Assembly: GCA_900551895.1 (NCBI GenBank)
Contig: URXX01000001.1
Location: 186,001 to 250,000, forward strand
From: an uncultured Lachnospiraceae bacterium
GTDB taxonomy: Bacteria; Bacillota; Clostridia; Lachnospirales; Lachnospiraceae
Length of the DNA: 64,000 bases
Reading direction: 5' to 3'
A program made the translations under genes and the position numbers. This document shows positions 50,661 to 59,760 of the stretch, piece by piece. A model generated the notes under the pieces. It was not told where the DNA came from. It did not search any database and saw nothing but the letters and a program-made list of their open reading frames with translations. How positions within the stretch are numbered: position 1 is the first letter of the stretch; each line of letters opens with the position of its first letter.

Positions 50661-51704
50661 ATGAAGTCAAATCAAGAACTGGATGCGAGAAAGATGAAAA
50701 TTCTTCAGACAATCATCAAGACGTATTTAGAAACAGGCGAACCGGTTGGCTCAAGAACAATTTCAAAATATACAGACTTGAATTTAAGTTCTGCGACAAT
50801 ACGAAATGAAATGGCTGATTTGGAAGATTTAGGCTACATTATTCAACCTCATACATCGGCGGGAAGAATTCCCTCAGACAAAGGCTATAGACTTTATGTC
50901 GATATGCTGATGGAAGAGAAAGAGCAGGAAGTCACCGGGATGAAAGAGCAGATGCTCGAAAAGGCAGATAAGATGGACCAGTTATTAAAGCAGGTGGCGA
51001 AGGTGCTGGCGAACAGTACTAATTATGCGACAATGATTTCCGCTCCGACTTATAATAGGAACAAATTAAAATTCATTCAACTGTCGCAGGTAGATGAAAA
51101 TCAGATTATTGCCGTTATCGTAATGGAAGGAAACATCATTAAAAACAAGATTGTGACTGTGTCAGAATGTTTGGGAAATGAAACATTATTGAAATTAAAT
51201 ATGTTGCTGAATACAAACCTGAACGGAATGTCCATTGAAGAGATCAATCTTGGAATGATAGCAAGACTGAAAGAACAGGCGGGTATCCACAGTGAAGTCA
51301 TCAGCGAAGTGCTGGATGCGGTTGCTGAGGCGATACAGATAGACAATGATTTGGAAATCTACACAAGCGGGGCAACAAATATTTTCAAATATCCTGAATT
51401 GAGCGATAATCAAAGCGCACAGGAAATTATCAGTGCATTTGAGGAGAAACAACAGTTGGCAAGTCTTGTGACAGAAACACTTTCGGGTGAAGACAACAAA
51501 GGCATTCAGGTATATATAGGAAATGAAACTCCCGTTCAAACGATGAAAGACTGCAGTGTTGTAACGGCAACGTATGAATTGGGAGAAGGAATGCAGGGAA
51601 CGATAGGAATTATCGGTCCGAAACGAATGGATTATGAAAATGTAATGAGGACGCTGAAAACGCTTATGGCAGAGTTGGACGCGATATTTCATAAAGAACA
51701 TTAG
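50661..51704 (+). CDS. hrcA: Heat-inducible transcription repressor HrcA
   Basis: A 347-residue HrcA. The N-terminal winged helix (ARKMKILQTIIKTYLETGEP, SSATIRNEMADLEDLGYI, PHTSAGRIPSDKGYR) is followed by the GAF-like dimer domain (NQIIAVIVMEGNIIKNKIV) and the C-terminal GTIGIIGPKRMDYENVM. GroE chaperonin normally keeps it active. It is the first gene of hrcA-grpE-dnaK-dnaJ and is autoregulated through the CIRCE element. AGGAGG precedes ATG 50661. Confidence 0.97.
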   Translation: MKSNQELDARKMKILQTIIKTYLETGEPVGSRTISKYTDLNLSSATIRNEMADLEDLGYIIQPHTSAGRIPSDKGYRLYVDMLMEEKEQEVTGMKEQMLEKADKMDQLLKQVAKVLANSTNYATMISAPTYNRNKLKFIQLSQVDENQIIAVIVMEGNIIKNKIVTVSECLGNETLLKLNMLLNTNLNGMSIEEINLGMIARLKEQAGIHSEVISEVLDAVAEAIQIDNDLEIYTSGATNIFKYPELSDNQSAQEIISAFEEKQQLASLVTETLSGEDNKGIQVYIGNETPVQTMKDCSVVTATYELGEGMQGTIGIIGPKRMDYENVMRTLKTLMAELDAIFHKEH

Positions 51705-51719
51705 AAAGGTGGAACACCG

Positions 51720-52343
51720 GTGGATAAAAAGATGAGTAATGAAGAAATGGTAAAAGAAGCGGTGGAAGAAGCAAAGAAAAATGCTCAGTTAGAAAATGAA
51801 GAAACTGAAGAAGCCGTAGAAGATGCGGAAGTAGAGGAAACGGAAGCAGCAGAAGAAACAGAAGATAAGAAAGACAAAAAGTTATTCAAACGCAAGCCGA
51901 AGAAAGACAAGAAAGACGAGCAGATTGAAGACTTAACAGATAAATTAACAAGACAGATGGCAGAGTTTGATAACTATCGCAAACGTACAGAGAAAGAAAA
52001 AACAGCGATGTACGAAATTGGCGCAAAAGAGATAGTTGAAAAAATCTTACCGGTTGTGGATAACTTTGAAAGAGGTTTGTCGGCAGTTCCGGAAGATAAG
52101 AAAGAGGATTCTTTTGTAGCCGGAATGGAGATGATTTACAAACAAATCATGACTACGCTGGAAGAAATCGGAGTAAAACCGATTGAAGCAGTAGGAGCAG
52201 AGTTCAATCCTGATTTTCACAATGCGGTTATGCACGTTGAAGACGAAGAACTCGGAGAAAATATTGTGGCGGAAGAATTTCAAAAAGGATATATGTATAA
52301 AGAAAGCGTAGTACGCCACAGCATGGTAAAAGTAGCAAATTAA
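51720..52343 (+). CDS. grpE: Nucleotide exchange factor GrpE
   Basis: A 207-residue protein: a long acidic, low-complexity N-terminal extension (EETEEAVEDAEVEETEAAEE), then the coiled coil (RQMAEFDNYRKRTEKEK) and the beta-domain (GVKPIEAVGAEFNPDFHNAV, VVRHSMVKVAN). GrpE releases ADP from DnaK. It starts at GTG 51720 with AAAGGTGG; ATG 51732 is an alternative. The 16-base spacing to hrcA indicates one transcript. Confidence 0.95.
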   Translation: MDKKMSNEEMVKEAVEEAKKNAQLENEETEEAVEDAEVEETEAAEETEDKKDKKLFKRKPKKDKKDEQIEDLTDKLTRQMAEFDNYRKRTEKEKTAMYEIGAKEIVEKILPVVDNFERGLSAVPEDKKEDSFVAGMEMIYKQIMTTLEEIGVKPIEAVGAEFNPDFHNAVMHVEDEELGENIVAEEFQKGYMYKESVVRHSMVKVAN

Positions 52344-52399
52344 ACCTTCGCACTTAGTGAGGTATTTAGAGGTATTTTAGAATTTAGGAGGAATTAATC

Positions 52400-54268
52400 A
52401 TGGGAAAAATTATCGGTATTGACTTAGGAACAACAAACAGTTGTGTAGCAGTTATGGAAGGTGGACAGCCTACAGTAATCGCAAATACAGAAGGAGCAAG
52501 AACAACACCATCAGTTATTGCATTTACAAAAACAGGAGAACGTTTAGTCGGTGAACCTGCAAAACGTCAGGCTGTAACAAACGCAGATAAAACAATTTCA
52601 TCTATCAAAAGAGAAATGGGTACAGATTACAAAGTAACTATTGATGAGAAAAAATATTCTCCACAGGAAATTTCGGCAATGGTACTTCAGAAATTAAAAG
52701 CAGACGCTGAAAGTTATTTGGGAGAAAAAGTTTCAGAAGCAGTTATCACAGTTCCTGCTTACTTCAACGATGCTCAGCGTCAGGCAACAAAAGACGCAGG
52801 TAAAATCGCAGGTCTTGATGTAAAACGTATCATCAACGAACCGACAGCAGCAGCGCTCGCATATGGTCTTGACAATGAAAAAGAACAGAAAATCATGGTA
52901 TATGACCTCGGTGGCGGTACATTTGACGTTTCCATTATCGAAATTGGTGACGGAGTTATCGAAGTATTATCAACAGCCGGAGATAACAAACTCGGTGGAG
53001 ATGATTTCGACCAGAAAATCACAGATTATATGTTAGCAGAATTTAAACGTATGGAGGGCGTTGATTTATCAACAGATAAAATGGCGCTTCAGAGATTAAA
53101 AGAAGCAGCAGAAAAAGCGAAAAAAGAACTTTCTTCTGCAACAACAACAAACATTAACTTACCGTTTATTACAGCAACAGCAGAAGGTCCAAAACACTTT
53201 GATATGAACCTTACAAGAGCAAAATTTGATGAATTGACACATGACTTAGTTGAAAGAACTGCTGAACCTGTAACAAGAGCATTATCAGACGCAGGACTTA
53301 CAGCATCAGAATTAGGTCAGGTATTATTAGTAGGTGGTTCTACACGTATCCCTGCTGTTCAGGATAAAGTAAAACAGTTGACAGGAAAAGAACCAAGTAA
53401 ATCATTAAATCCGGATGAATGTGTTGCTTTAGGAGCATCTGTTCAAGGTGGTAAATTAGCGGGAGATGCCGGTGCAGGCGATATCCTTTTACTTGATGTA
53501 ACTCCACTTTCATTATCTATCGAAACAATGGGTGGTATCGCAACAAGATTAATCGAAAGAAATACAACAATTCCAACAAAGAAAAGTCAGATTTTCTCTA
53601 CAGCAGCAGACAATCAGTCAGCGGTAGATATCAACGTTGTACAGGGAGAAAGACAGTTCGCAAGGGATAACAAATCACTCGGACAGTTCAGACTTGACGG
53701 AATTGCTCCTGCTCCACGAGGAATCCCTCAGATTGAAGTTACATTCGATATTGATGCAAATGGTATCGTAAATGTATCTGCGAAAGATTTAGGAACAGGA
53801 AAAGAACAGCACATTACAATTACAGCAGGTTCTAATATGTCAGACAGCGATATTGAAAAGGCTGTAAAAGAAGCGGCTGAATTTGAAGCACAGGATAAAA
53901 AACGTAAAGAAGCAATCGATGCAAGAAATGATGCTGACGCAATGATTTTCCAGACAGAAAAAGCGTTGGGAGAAGTTGGAGATAAGATTGATGCAAATGA
54001 AAAAGCAGCAGTTGAAGCAGATATTCAGGCATTAAAAGATATTTTAGCAAAATCAACACCTGAAAACATTACAGACGCACAGGTTGAAGAAATCAAAGCC
54101 GGAAAAGAAAAATTAATGACAAGCGCGCAGCAGTTATTTACAAAAATGTACGAACAGGCTGGAGCAGGTGCGCAGCAGGCAGGACCGACACCTGAACAAC
54201 AGGCAGGTCCGGCACCGGAGGGATTTAACGGTGATGATGTAGTTGACGGAGATTACAAAGAGGTTTAA
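52400..54268 (+). CDS. dnaK: Chaperone DnaK (Hsp70)
   Basis: A 622-residue Hsp70. IGIDLGTTNSCVAVMEGGQP at the N-terminus, VPAYFNDAQRQATKDAG, NEPTAAALAYG, VYDLGGGTFDVSI, and VLLVGGSTRIPAVQ define the ATPase domain; LLLDVTPLSLSIETMGG and QGERQFARDNKSLGQF mark the substrate domain; the C-terminus is Ala/Gly/Gln-rich and ends DVVDGDYKEV. It has a strong TAGGAGG site. Codon use is visibly more biased than neighbours, as expected for high expression. Confidence 0.98.
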   Translation: MGKIIGIDLGTTNSCVAVMEGGQPTVIANTEGARTTPSVIAFTKTGERLVGEPAKRQAVTNADKTISSIKREMGTDYKVTIDEKKYSPQEISAMVLQKLKADAESYLGEKVSEAVITVPAYFNDAQRQATKDAGKIAGLDVKRIINEPTAAALAYGLDNEKEQKIMVYDLGGGTFDVSIIEIGDGVIEVLSTAGDNKLGGDDFDQKITDYMLAEFKRMEGVDLSTDKMALQRLKEAAEKAKKELSSATTTNINLPFITATAEGPKHFDMNLTRAKFDELTHDLVERTAEPVTRALSDAGLTASELGQVLLVGGSTRIPAVQDKVKQLTGKEPSKSLNPDECVALGASVQGGKLAGDAGAGDILLLDVTPLSLSIETMGGIATRLIERNTTIPTKKSQIFSTAADNQSAVDINVVQGERQFARDNKSLGQFRLDGIAPAPRGIPQIEVTFDIDANGIVNVSAKDLGTGKEQHITITAGSNMSDSDIEKAVKEAAEFEAQDKKRKEAIDARNDADAMIFQTEKALGEVGDKIDANEKAAVEADIQALKDILAKSTPENITDAQVEEIKAGKEKLMTSAQQLFTKMYEQAGAGAQQAGPTPEQQAGPAPEGFNGDDVVDGDYKEV

Positions 54269-54285
54269 TTCTAAGAAGAATAAGT

Positions 54286-54337
54286 AAGGAGGTGTTCTGC
54301 GGAATTTGAGGAAATTCAGATTTCGCAGAACTTCCTT
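54286..54337 (+). other. Stem-loop in the dnaK-dnaJ spacer
   Basis: AAGGA plus GTTCTGCG pairs with CGCAGAAC plus TTCCTT, enclosing AATTT/AAATT. No T run follows. It probably acts as a partial terminator or mRNA-processing element that lowers dnaJ relative to dnaK. Confidence 0.55.
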
Positions 54338-54365
54338 GTAAATAAGTATGAAAGGTAGATAAAAA

Positions 54366-55559
54366 ATGGCTGAAACAAAAAGAGATTATTATGAGGTGCT
54401 GGGAGTTGACAGAAATGCCGATGACGCGACACTGAAAAAAGCATATAGAGTGTTAGCCAAAAAATATCACCCTGATATGAATCCGGGAGATGCGGAGGCG
54501 GAAAAGAAATTTAAGGAAGCCTCAGAAGCATACGCTGTGTTAAGTGATGCAGAAAAACGCCGTCAGTATGACCAGTTTGGACACGCTGCATTTGAAGGCG
54601 GCGGTGCAGGCGGAGCGGGTGGCTTCGGCGGATTTAGCAGTGCGGATTTCGGAGATATTTTCGGGGATATTTTTGGTGATTTCTTTGGCGGAGGCGGACG
54701 CCGTTCCGGACGTGCAAATAATGGTCCGATGAAAGGGGCAAATGTTCGTAAAGGAGTTCGCATTACATTTGAAGAAGCAGTTTTTGGCTGTGAAAAAGAA
54801 TTGGACGTTATTTTAAAAGAACCTTGTACAACATGTAACGGAACAGGTGCAAAGCCGGGTACAAGTCCTGAAACCTGTTCAAAATGTGGCGGAAAAGGTC
54901 AGGTTGTCTACACACAGCAGTCATTTTTCGGAACGGTACAGAACGTACAGACTTGTCCTGACTGTCACGGAAGCGGAAAGATTATTAAAGAAAAATGTTC
55001 TGATTGCGGCGGAACAGGTTATGTCTCAACGAAAAAGACAATCAAGGTATCTATTCCGGCAGGAATTGACAACGGTCAGAGCGTAAGAATTCGTGACAAA
55101 GGAGAACCGGGAGTGAACGGCGGTCCTAGAGGGGATTTACTTGTAGAAGTTACCGTGTCAAGACACCCTATTTTCCAAAGACAAGACGTACATATTTTCT
55201 CAACAGCGCCGATTACGTTTGCGCAGGCAGCGTTAGGTGGAGATGTGCGTATTAAGACGGTTGACGGAGAAGTGATTTATACGGTAAAACCGGGAACAAA
55301 GACAGATACAAAAGTCAGATTAAAAGGAAAAGGTGTTCCGTCTCTTCGTAACCCGCAACTTCGCGGTGACCACTATGTAACTTTAGTTATTCAGACACCG
55401 GAGAAATTAAGTGCGGAAGCAAAAGAGGCTCTTCGCAAATTTGATGCGTTGACAGGAAATTCTTTACATCAGGAAGAAACGGAAACGACAGAAGAGGATA
55501 AGAAGAAACATAAGAAAAAAGGGTTTATGGATAAATTAAAAGAGACTTTTGAGGACTAG
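54366..55559 (+). CDS. dnaJ: Chaperone DnaJ (Hsp40)
   Basis: A 397-residue type I DnaJ: J domain with HPD in AKKYHPDMNPGD, a Gly/Phe-rich linker (GGAGGFGGFSSADFGDIFGD), four CxxCxGxG zinc motifs (CTTCNGTG, CSKCGGKG, CPDCHGSG, CSDCGGTG), and the C-terminal substrate domains ending in a charged Lys-rich tail (EEDKKKHKKKGFMDKLKE). It stimulates DnaK ATPase. AAAGGTAG precedes ATG 54366. Confidence 0.97.
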   Translation: MAETKRDYYEVLGVDRNADDATLKKAYRVLAKKYHPDMNPGDAEAEKKFKEASEAYAVLSDAEKRRQYDQFGHAAFEGGGAGGAGGFGGFSSADFGDIFGDIFGDFFGGGGRRSGRANNGPMKGANVRKGVRITFEEAVFGCEKELDVILKEPCTTCNGTGAKPGTSPETCSKCGGKGQVVYTQQSFFGTVQNVQTCPDCHGSGKIIKEKCSDCGGTGYVSTKKTIKVSIPAGIDNGQSVRIRDKGEPGVNGGPRGDLLVEVTVSRHPIFQRQDVHIFSTAPITFAQAALGGDVRIKTVDGEVIYTVKPGTKTDTKVRLKGKGVPSLRNPQLRGDHYVTLVIQTPEKLSAEAKEALRKFDALTGNSLHQEETETTEEDKKKHKKKGFMDKLKETFED

Positions 55560-55561
55560 GC

Positions 55562-56089
55562 ATGAAAAGTAAGACAGAATGCCGTAGGGCAGAAAACAGT
55601 GATTTGTCGAAAATCATGGAGATTATTGAGGACGCAAGAGTATTTATGCGGGCGTTCGATATGGACCAGTGGCAGAACGGTTATCCAAATGAAGAAGTGT
55701 TTCATCAGGATATTACTTTAGGAGAATGCTATGTGGCAGTTTGTGATGACGAGATTGCAGGCGTCATGGTTGTGACAGGCATACCTGAAAAATGTTATGA
55801 AGAAATTGTGGGGCAGGGCTGGAAAACAGTTGGGCAGCCGTACATGACTATTCACCGTATGGCAGTTTCGGAAAAGTATCGTGGTACGAATGTTGCGGAG
55901 CAGATGATTATTTTTGCGAAAAAAGTATGTGCCGATAAACGTTGTGTAAGTCTCAGAGTAGATACCCATAAGAAAAATTTGGCTATGCAGAAATTTTTGG
56001 AAAAGCAAGGATTTTCTTATTGTGGCATAGTGGATTATAAAGATACCGCAGGGGATACTTTGCGGTTGGCATATGAAAAAGTAAATTAA
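55562..56089 (+). CDS. GNAT-family N-acetyltransferase
   Basis: A 175-residue GNAT protein. The N-terminal strand CRRAENSDLSKIMEIIEDAR, the cofactor segment RMAVSEKYRGTNVAEQMIIF and the C-terminal VDTHKKNLAMQKFLEKQGF are present. The substrate is unknown. It starts 3 bases after dnaJ, so it may be co-induced by heat; a terminator follows. Confidence 0.88.
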   Translation: MKSKTECRRAENSDLSKIMEIIEDARVFMRAFDMDQWQNGYPNEEVFHQDITLGECYVAVCDDEIAGVMVVTGIPEKCYEEIVGQGWKTVGQPYMTIHRMAVSEKYRGTNVAEQMIIFAKKVCADKRCVSLRVDTHKKNLAMQKFLEKQGFSYCGIVDYKDTAGDTLRLAYEKVN

Positions 56090-56090
56090 A

Positions 56091-56136
56091 GATTTCCTGA
56101 ATGTCAGGCGGATACGCGGACATTTGGGAAATTTTT
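56091..56136 (+). terminator. Terminator of the heat-shock operon
   Basis: GATTTCCTGAATGTC and GACATTTGGGAAATT pair over 15 bp with wobbles around a 13-base loop, ending in Ts. Confidence 0.75.
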
Positions 56137-56200
56137 GTATGAAATGGAATAGATTTTTTTACTGTTTTCATGTAGAATAGGAAACAAGTGAGGTGAAGAA

Positions 56201-56956
56201 ATGAAATACAAATTATTTGAAATAGGTCCGATTACCGTGTACAGTTATGGTCTGATGATTGCAATTGGAATTGTTTTAGCGTTTTTGGTTGCGGAAACGA
56301 GAGCAAAAAAGCAGGGATTGAATGGAGAAGATATATACGGTCTCGGAATTTTAGGGCTTATCGGAGGAGTAATCGGAGCAAAATTATTGTTTTTCCTTAC
56401 GGAAATTGACAGTATTATGGAAAATCCAAAACTTATGTTGAGTTTTTCAGAAGGATTTGTCGTTTACGGAGGAATACTGGGCGGAATAGCAGGAGCGTAC
56501 ATTTATTGCAAATGGAAGAAACTTCCGGCAATGAAATATTTTGATTTAGCAGTTCCGTCACTGGCGCTTGCACAGGGATTTGGAAGAATTGGATGTTTTT
56601 TGGCGGGATGCTGTTACGGAAGAGAAACGCACGCATGGTATGGGGTGACTTTTCATCAATCACCGTTTGCACCAAACGGAGTATCTCTGATTCCGACACA
56701 ATTACTGTCCAGCGGGGCGGATTTTCTACATTTTTTCTTGCTGATTTATATTGCGGGAAAGAAGAAAAAAGACGGTATTGTCGTTGTGGCGTATATGATT
56801 TTCTATAGCATTGGAAGATTTCTTATTGAGTGTTTGCGAAATGATCCGCGTGGAAATGTGAGTATTTTGTCCACATCGCAGTTTATATCTATTTTTATGC
56901 TTGCGGCAGGATTGATTGCACTGGCATTATTAAAAAAGAAAGGAAAGGGTAATTAA
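56201..56956 (+). CDS. lgt: Prolipoprotein diacylglyceryl transferase
   Basis: A 251-residue integral membrane enzyme that attaches diacylglycerol to the lipobox Cys of prolipoproteins. The signature region GRIGCFLAGCCYGRET, the EGFVVYGGILGG motif and about seven TM segments are present; the usual HGGL is YGGI, as in many Clostridia. It serves the several lipoproteins in this window, including the prophage one. AGTGAGGTG precedes ATG 56201. Confidence 0.95.
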   Translation: MKYKLFEIGPITVYSYGLMIAIGIVLAFLVAETRAKKQGLNGEDIYGLGILGLIGGVIGAKLLFFLTEIDSIMENPKLMLSFSEGFVVYGGILGGIAGAYIYCKWKKLPAMKYFDLAVPSLALAQGFGRIGCFLAGCCYGRETHAWYGVTFHQSPFAPNGVSLIPTQLLSSGADFLHFFLLIYIAGKKKKDGIVVVAYMIFYSIGRFLIECLRNDPRGNVSILSTSQFISIFMLAAGLIALALLKKKGKGN

Positions 56957-56968
56957 GAGGAGGGAAAT

Positions 56969-58375
56969 ATGTTTACCGGAGTGAGGAAACGGCAGACAAA
57001 AAATGAATTAAATATTGATTGGAAACATTTTTACAAAAGTGTACTTGTACTTGTTGTTCCGATGGCGTTACAGAATTTGATTAACGTCGGTGTGACGGCT
57101 GCGGACGTTATGATGCTTGGGGCGGTCGGAGAAAATGTTCTTTCAGGGGCATCTTTGGCAGGACAAATTCAGTTTATTATGACGCTGATTTTTATGGGCA
57201 TTACATCGGGAGCAACAGTATTGACGGCACAGTACTGGGGAAAAGGCGACACGAGAACGATTGAAAAAATATTGGGAATGGGGCTTCGTTTCGGGTGTAT
57301 TGTGGCACTTGTTTTTGGTGCGGGAGCGTTATTTTTTCCGGAACCGTTAATGCGTATTTATACAAGTGAGCCTGCTGTTATAGCAGAGGGCGTGAAATAT
57401 TTACAAATAGTGGGATGTTCATATATTTTTATGGCATTTACCCAAGTGTATTTGAACATTATGAGAAGTATTGAGAGAGTTGTCATTGCAACGATTGTCT
57501 ACATGATTTCTCTTTGTGCCAATATTACGATTAACGCAATTTTAATTTATGGACTTCTTGGATTTCAGCCGTTAGGTGTGCGTGGCGCCGCTATCGGAAC
57601 ACTGTTATCAAGAATTCTTGAGTTTATTATTGTAATGTGTTATGCGCGGTTTAAAAATAAAGTTGTAAAAATCCGTCTGTATGATTTGTGGCATACGGAT
57701 AAAGTATTATTAAAAGATTATTTAGTATATTCCATGCCGGTTGTGTTAAATGAATTGATGTGGGGCATGGGCAGTTCCGCAAATACGGCGATTATCGGGC
57801 ATTTGGGAAGTGCGGCGGTGGCTGCCAACTCGGTGGCGCAGGTCGTAAGACAGTTAGCGCAGGTTGTTGTATTTGGAATTTCCAATGCGACGGCGATTTA
57901 TTTGGGAAAAACAATCGGGGAAAAGAAATTAGAACACGCAAAAGCCTATGGAAAGAGATTTACCGTGTTAAGTTTGATTTTAGGACTTATGGGGGCGGCG
58001 GTGATTTTGATTTCCGCACCGATAGCAAATGCAACTATGGCTTTATCTAATGAGGCACAGGGGTATCTTGTTTTTATGTTTTTCGTTATGTCTTATTTTG
58101 CGGTTGCACAGGCGGTCAACTGTACTCTTGTTGTCGGCGTATTCCGCTCAGGCGGTGATACGAAATTCGGGCTGGCGTTGGACGTTGGAACGATGTGGGG
58201 CTGTTCAATTCTTTTAGGAGCGGCAGCGGCATTTATCTTCCATTGTAGTGTACCGGTTGTTTATGTTATACTGATGAGTGATGAAATTATTAAACTGCCG
58301 TTTACAATTAAAAGGTTCTTCAGTTATAAATGGCTGAAAGATGTTACCCGAGATAATCTGGCAGACGTTTCGTAA
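56969..58375 (+). CDS. MATE-family efflux transporter
   Basis: A 468-residue protein with about 12 TM segments in two similar halves. The first half has VLVVPMALQNLINVGVTAAD, MLGAVGENVLSGASLAGQIQ and ITSGATVLTAQYWGKGD; the second has SMPVVLNELMWGMGSS and AAVAANSVAQVV. It exports cations or drugs by Na+/H+ exchange. It follows lgt by 12 bases and is probably co-transcribed. No substrate can be assigned. Confidence 0.93.
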   Translation: MFTGVRKRQTKNELNIDWKHFYKSVLVLVVPMALQNLINVGVTAADVMMLGAVGENVLSGASLAGQIQFIMTLIFMGITSGATVLTAQYWGKGDTRTIEKILGMGLRFGCIVALVFGAGALFFPEPLMRIYTSEPAVIAEGVKYLQIVGCSYIFMAFTQVYLNIMRSIERVVIATIVYMISLCANITINAILIYGLLGFQPLGVRGAAIGTLLSRILEFIIVMCYARFKNKVVKIRLYDLWHTDKVLLKDYLVYSMPVVLNELMWGMGSSANTAIIGHLGSAAVAANSVAQVVRQLAQVVVFGISNATAIYLGKTIGEKKLEHAKAYGKRFTVLSLILGLMGAAVILISAPIANATMALSNEAQGYLVFMFFVMSYFAVAQAVNCTLVVGVFRSGGDTKFGLALDVGTMWGCSILLGAAAAFIFHCSVPVVYVILMSDEIIKLPFTIKRFFSYKWLKDVTRDNLADVS

Positions 58376-58423
58376 CTAAGATGCAGCAGCATTTTAAATT
58401 TATAAATAAAGGAGAGTTTAAAG

Positions 58424-58801
58424 ATGAAAGTAGTATCAACAGAAAAAGCGCCAAAAGCGTTAGGACCATATTCACAGGGATATGTACATAATGGAATTTT
58501 TTATTCAGCAGGTCAGATTGGAATTAATCCTGAAACAGATACTGTTGAAGCAGATGATATTGCAGGACAGACAGAACAAGTTTGTAAAAACGCAGGAGAA
58601 GTTTTAAAAGCAGCGGGAAGTTCATTTGATAAAGTATTAAAAACAACTTGTTTCTTGAGCGATATGGCAGATTTTGCAGCATTTAATGAAGTTTACGCAA
58701 AATATTTCACATCAAAACCGGCAAGAAGTTGTGTTGCGGTAAAAACTTTACCGAAAAACGTACTTTGCGAAGTGGAAATGATTGCAGTAGTAGAAGAATA
58801 G
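58424..58801 (+). CDS. ridA: RidA family enamine/imine deaminase
   Basis: A 125-residue RidA (YjgF/UK114) protein: STEKAPKALGPYSQGYVHNG, YSAGQIGINPETDTV, the substrate-binding Arg in KPARSCVAVKTLP, and the closing VLCEVEMIAVVEE. It hydrolyses reactive 2-aminoacrylate-type enamines. AAAGGAG lies upstream. It precedes the Mrp gene by 13 bases. Confidence 0.95.
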   Translation: MKVVSTEKAPKALGPYSQGYVHNGIFYSAGQIGINPETDTVEADDIAGQTEQVCKNAGEVLKAAGSSFDKVLKTTCFLSDMADFAAFNEVYAKYFTSKPARSCVAVKTLPKNVLCEVEMIAVVEE

Positions 58802-58814
58802 GAAGTGAAAGAAA

Positions 58815-59651
58815 ATGGCAGAACAGGAAAAGAATAGTTCGTGTTCACCGGAAAGTTGCTCATCCTGTGAACACGCCGGTTCATGTCCGAGTAAAATGGA
58901 TTTAAAAGTTCCGGCAAATGAATATACACATGTAAAGAAAGTAATCGGAGTTGTCAGCGGTAAAGGCGGAGTGGGGAAATCTATGGTAACCGCCTCTCTT
59001 GCCAGAATGATGAGAGAGCAGGGGTATGCGGTAGGTATTCTTGATGCGGATATTACAGGTCCGTCTATCCCGAAAATGTACGGTATTCACGAACACGCAG
59101 TCGGAAATGAATTAGGTATGTTTCCGTGTATCGCAAAAGACGGAACAAGAATTATGTCCGTAAACCTTTTGTTGGATTCGGAAGATACGCCTGTTATTTG
59201 GCGAGGACCGATTATTGCAGGAGTAGTAAAACAGTTTTGGAATGAAGTACTTTGGGGAGATTTAGATTATCTTTTTGTAGATATGCCTCCGGGAACAGGA
59301 GATGTTCCTCTTACAGTATTCCAGTCATTTCCTGTTGACAGTGTTGTGATTGTTTCTTCACCGCAGGATTTAGTACAGATGATTGTGAAAAAGGCATATT
59401 ATATGACAAAACAGATGAACATCTCTGTTTTAGGAATTGTGGAAAACTTCAGTTACTTAGAATGTCCTGATTGTAAAAAGAAAATTTCTGTATTTGGCGA
59501 GAGCCGTGTAGATGAGATTGCAAAAGAATTAAATATGGATGTGCTGGGAAAAATGCCAATTGATCCAAAATTAGCAGAAATGGTAGAACAGGAAAAATTC
59601 TATGAAGTACATCACGATTATTTAAAAGATGCCATTGAAAAGTTAGTATAA
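58815..59651 (+). CDS. Mrp/NBP35-type P-loop ATPase (Fe-S carrier)
   Basis: A 278-residue ATPase of the Mrp/ApbC/NBP35 family. The deviant Walker A SGKGGVGKSMVTASLARMM begins near residue 48, DADITGPSIPKM and DMPPGTGDVPLTV follow, and VENFSYLECPDCKKKISVFG supplies the CxxC that binds a bridging cluster. An N-terminal Cys-rich segment (CSPESCSSCEHAGSC) resembles NBP35. It helps assemble Fe-S proteins and may serve the radical SAM enzyme encoded next. Confidence 0.94.
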   Translation: MAEQEKNSSCSPESCSSCEHAGSCPSKMDLKVPANEYTHVKKVIGVVSGKGGVGKSMVTASLARMMREQGYAVGILDADITGPSIPKMYGIHEHAVGNELGMFPCIAKDGTRIMSVNLLLDSEDTPVIWRGPIIAGVVKQFWNEVLWGDLDYLFVDMPPGTGDVPLTVFQSFPVDSVVIVSSPQDLVQMIVKKAYYMTKQMNISVLGIVENFSYLECPDCKKKISVFGESRVDEIAKELNMDVLGKMPIDPKLAEMVEQEKFYEVHHDYLKDAIEKLV

Positions 59652-59654
59652 GAC

Positions 59655-59685
59655 AAGGGGGTGCGTGTAAACGCGGCCCTTTTTC
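59655..59685 (+). terminator. Terminator after the Mrp gene
   Basis: AAGGGGGTGCGT and ACGCGGCCCTT pair with a GTAA loop and one internal irregularity, followed by five Ts. Confidence 0.75.
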
Positions 59686-59700
59686 TATAATTAAAAAAGG

Positions 59701-59729
59701 TTGCAAACGTGCGTTCGATGTGATATGAT
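59701..59729 (+). promoter_or_regulatory. Promoter with a LexA-like (SOS) box
   Basis: TTGCAA (59701-59706), 17-base spacer, TATGAT (59724-59729). CAAACGTGCGTTCG (59704-59717) matches the Gram-positive LexA consensus CGAAC-N4-GTTCG at nine of ten fixed bases and overlaps the -35 element, which is the right place for repression. Confidence 0.6.
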
Positions 59730-59760
59730 TAAGAAAACAAACATATATTCGAGGTGCGGT

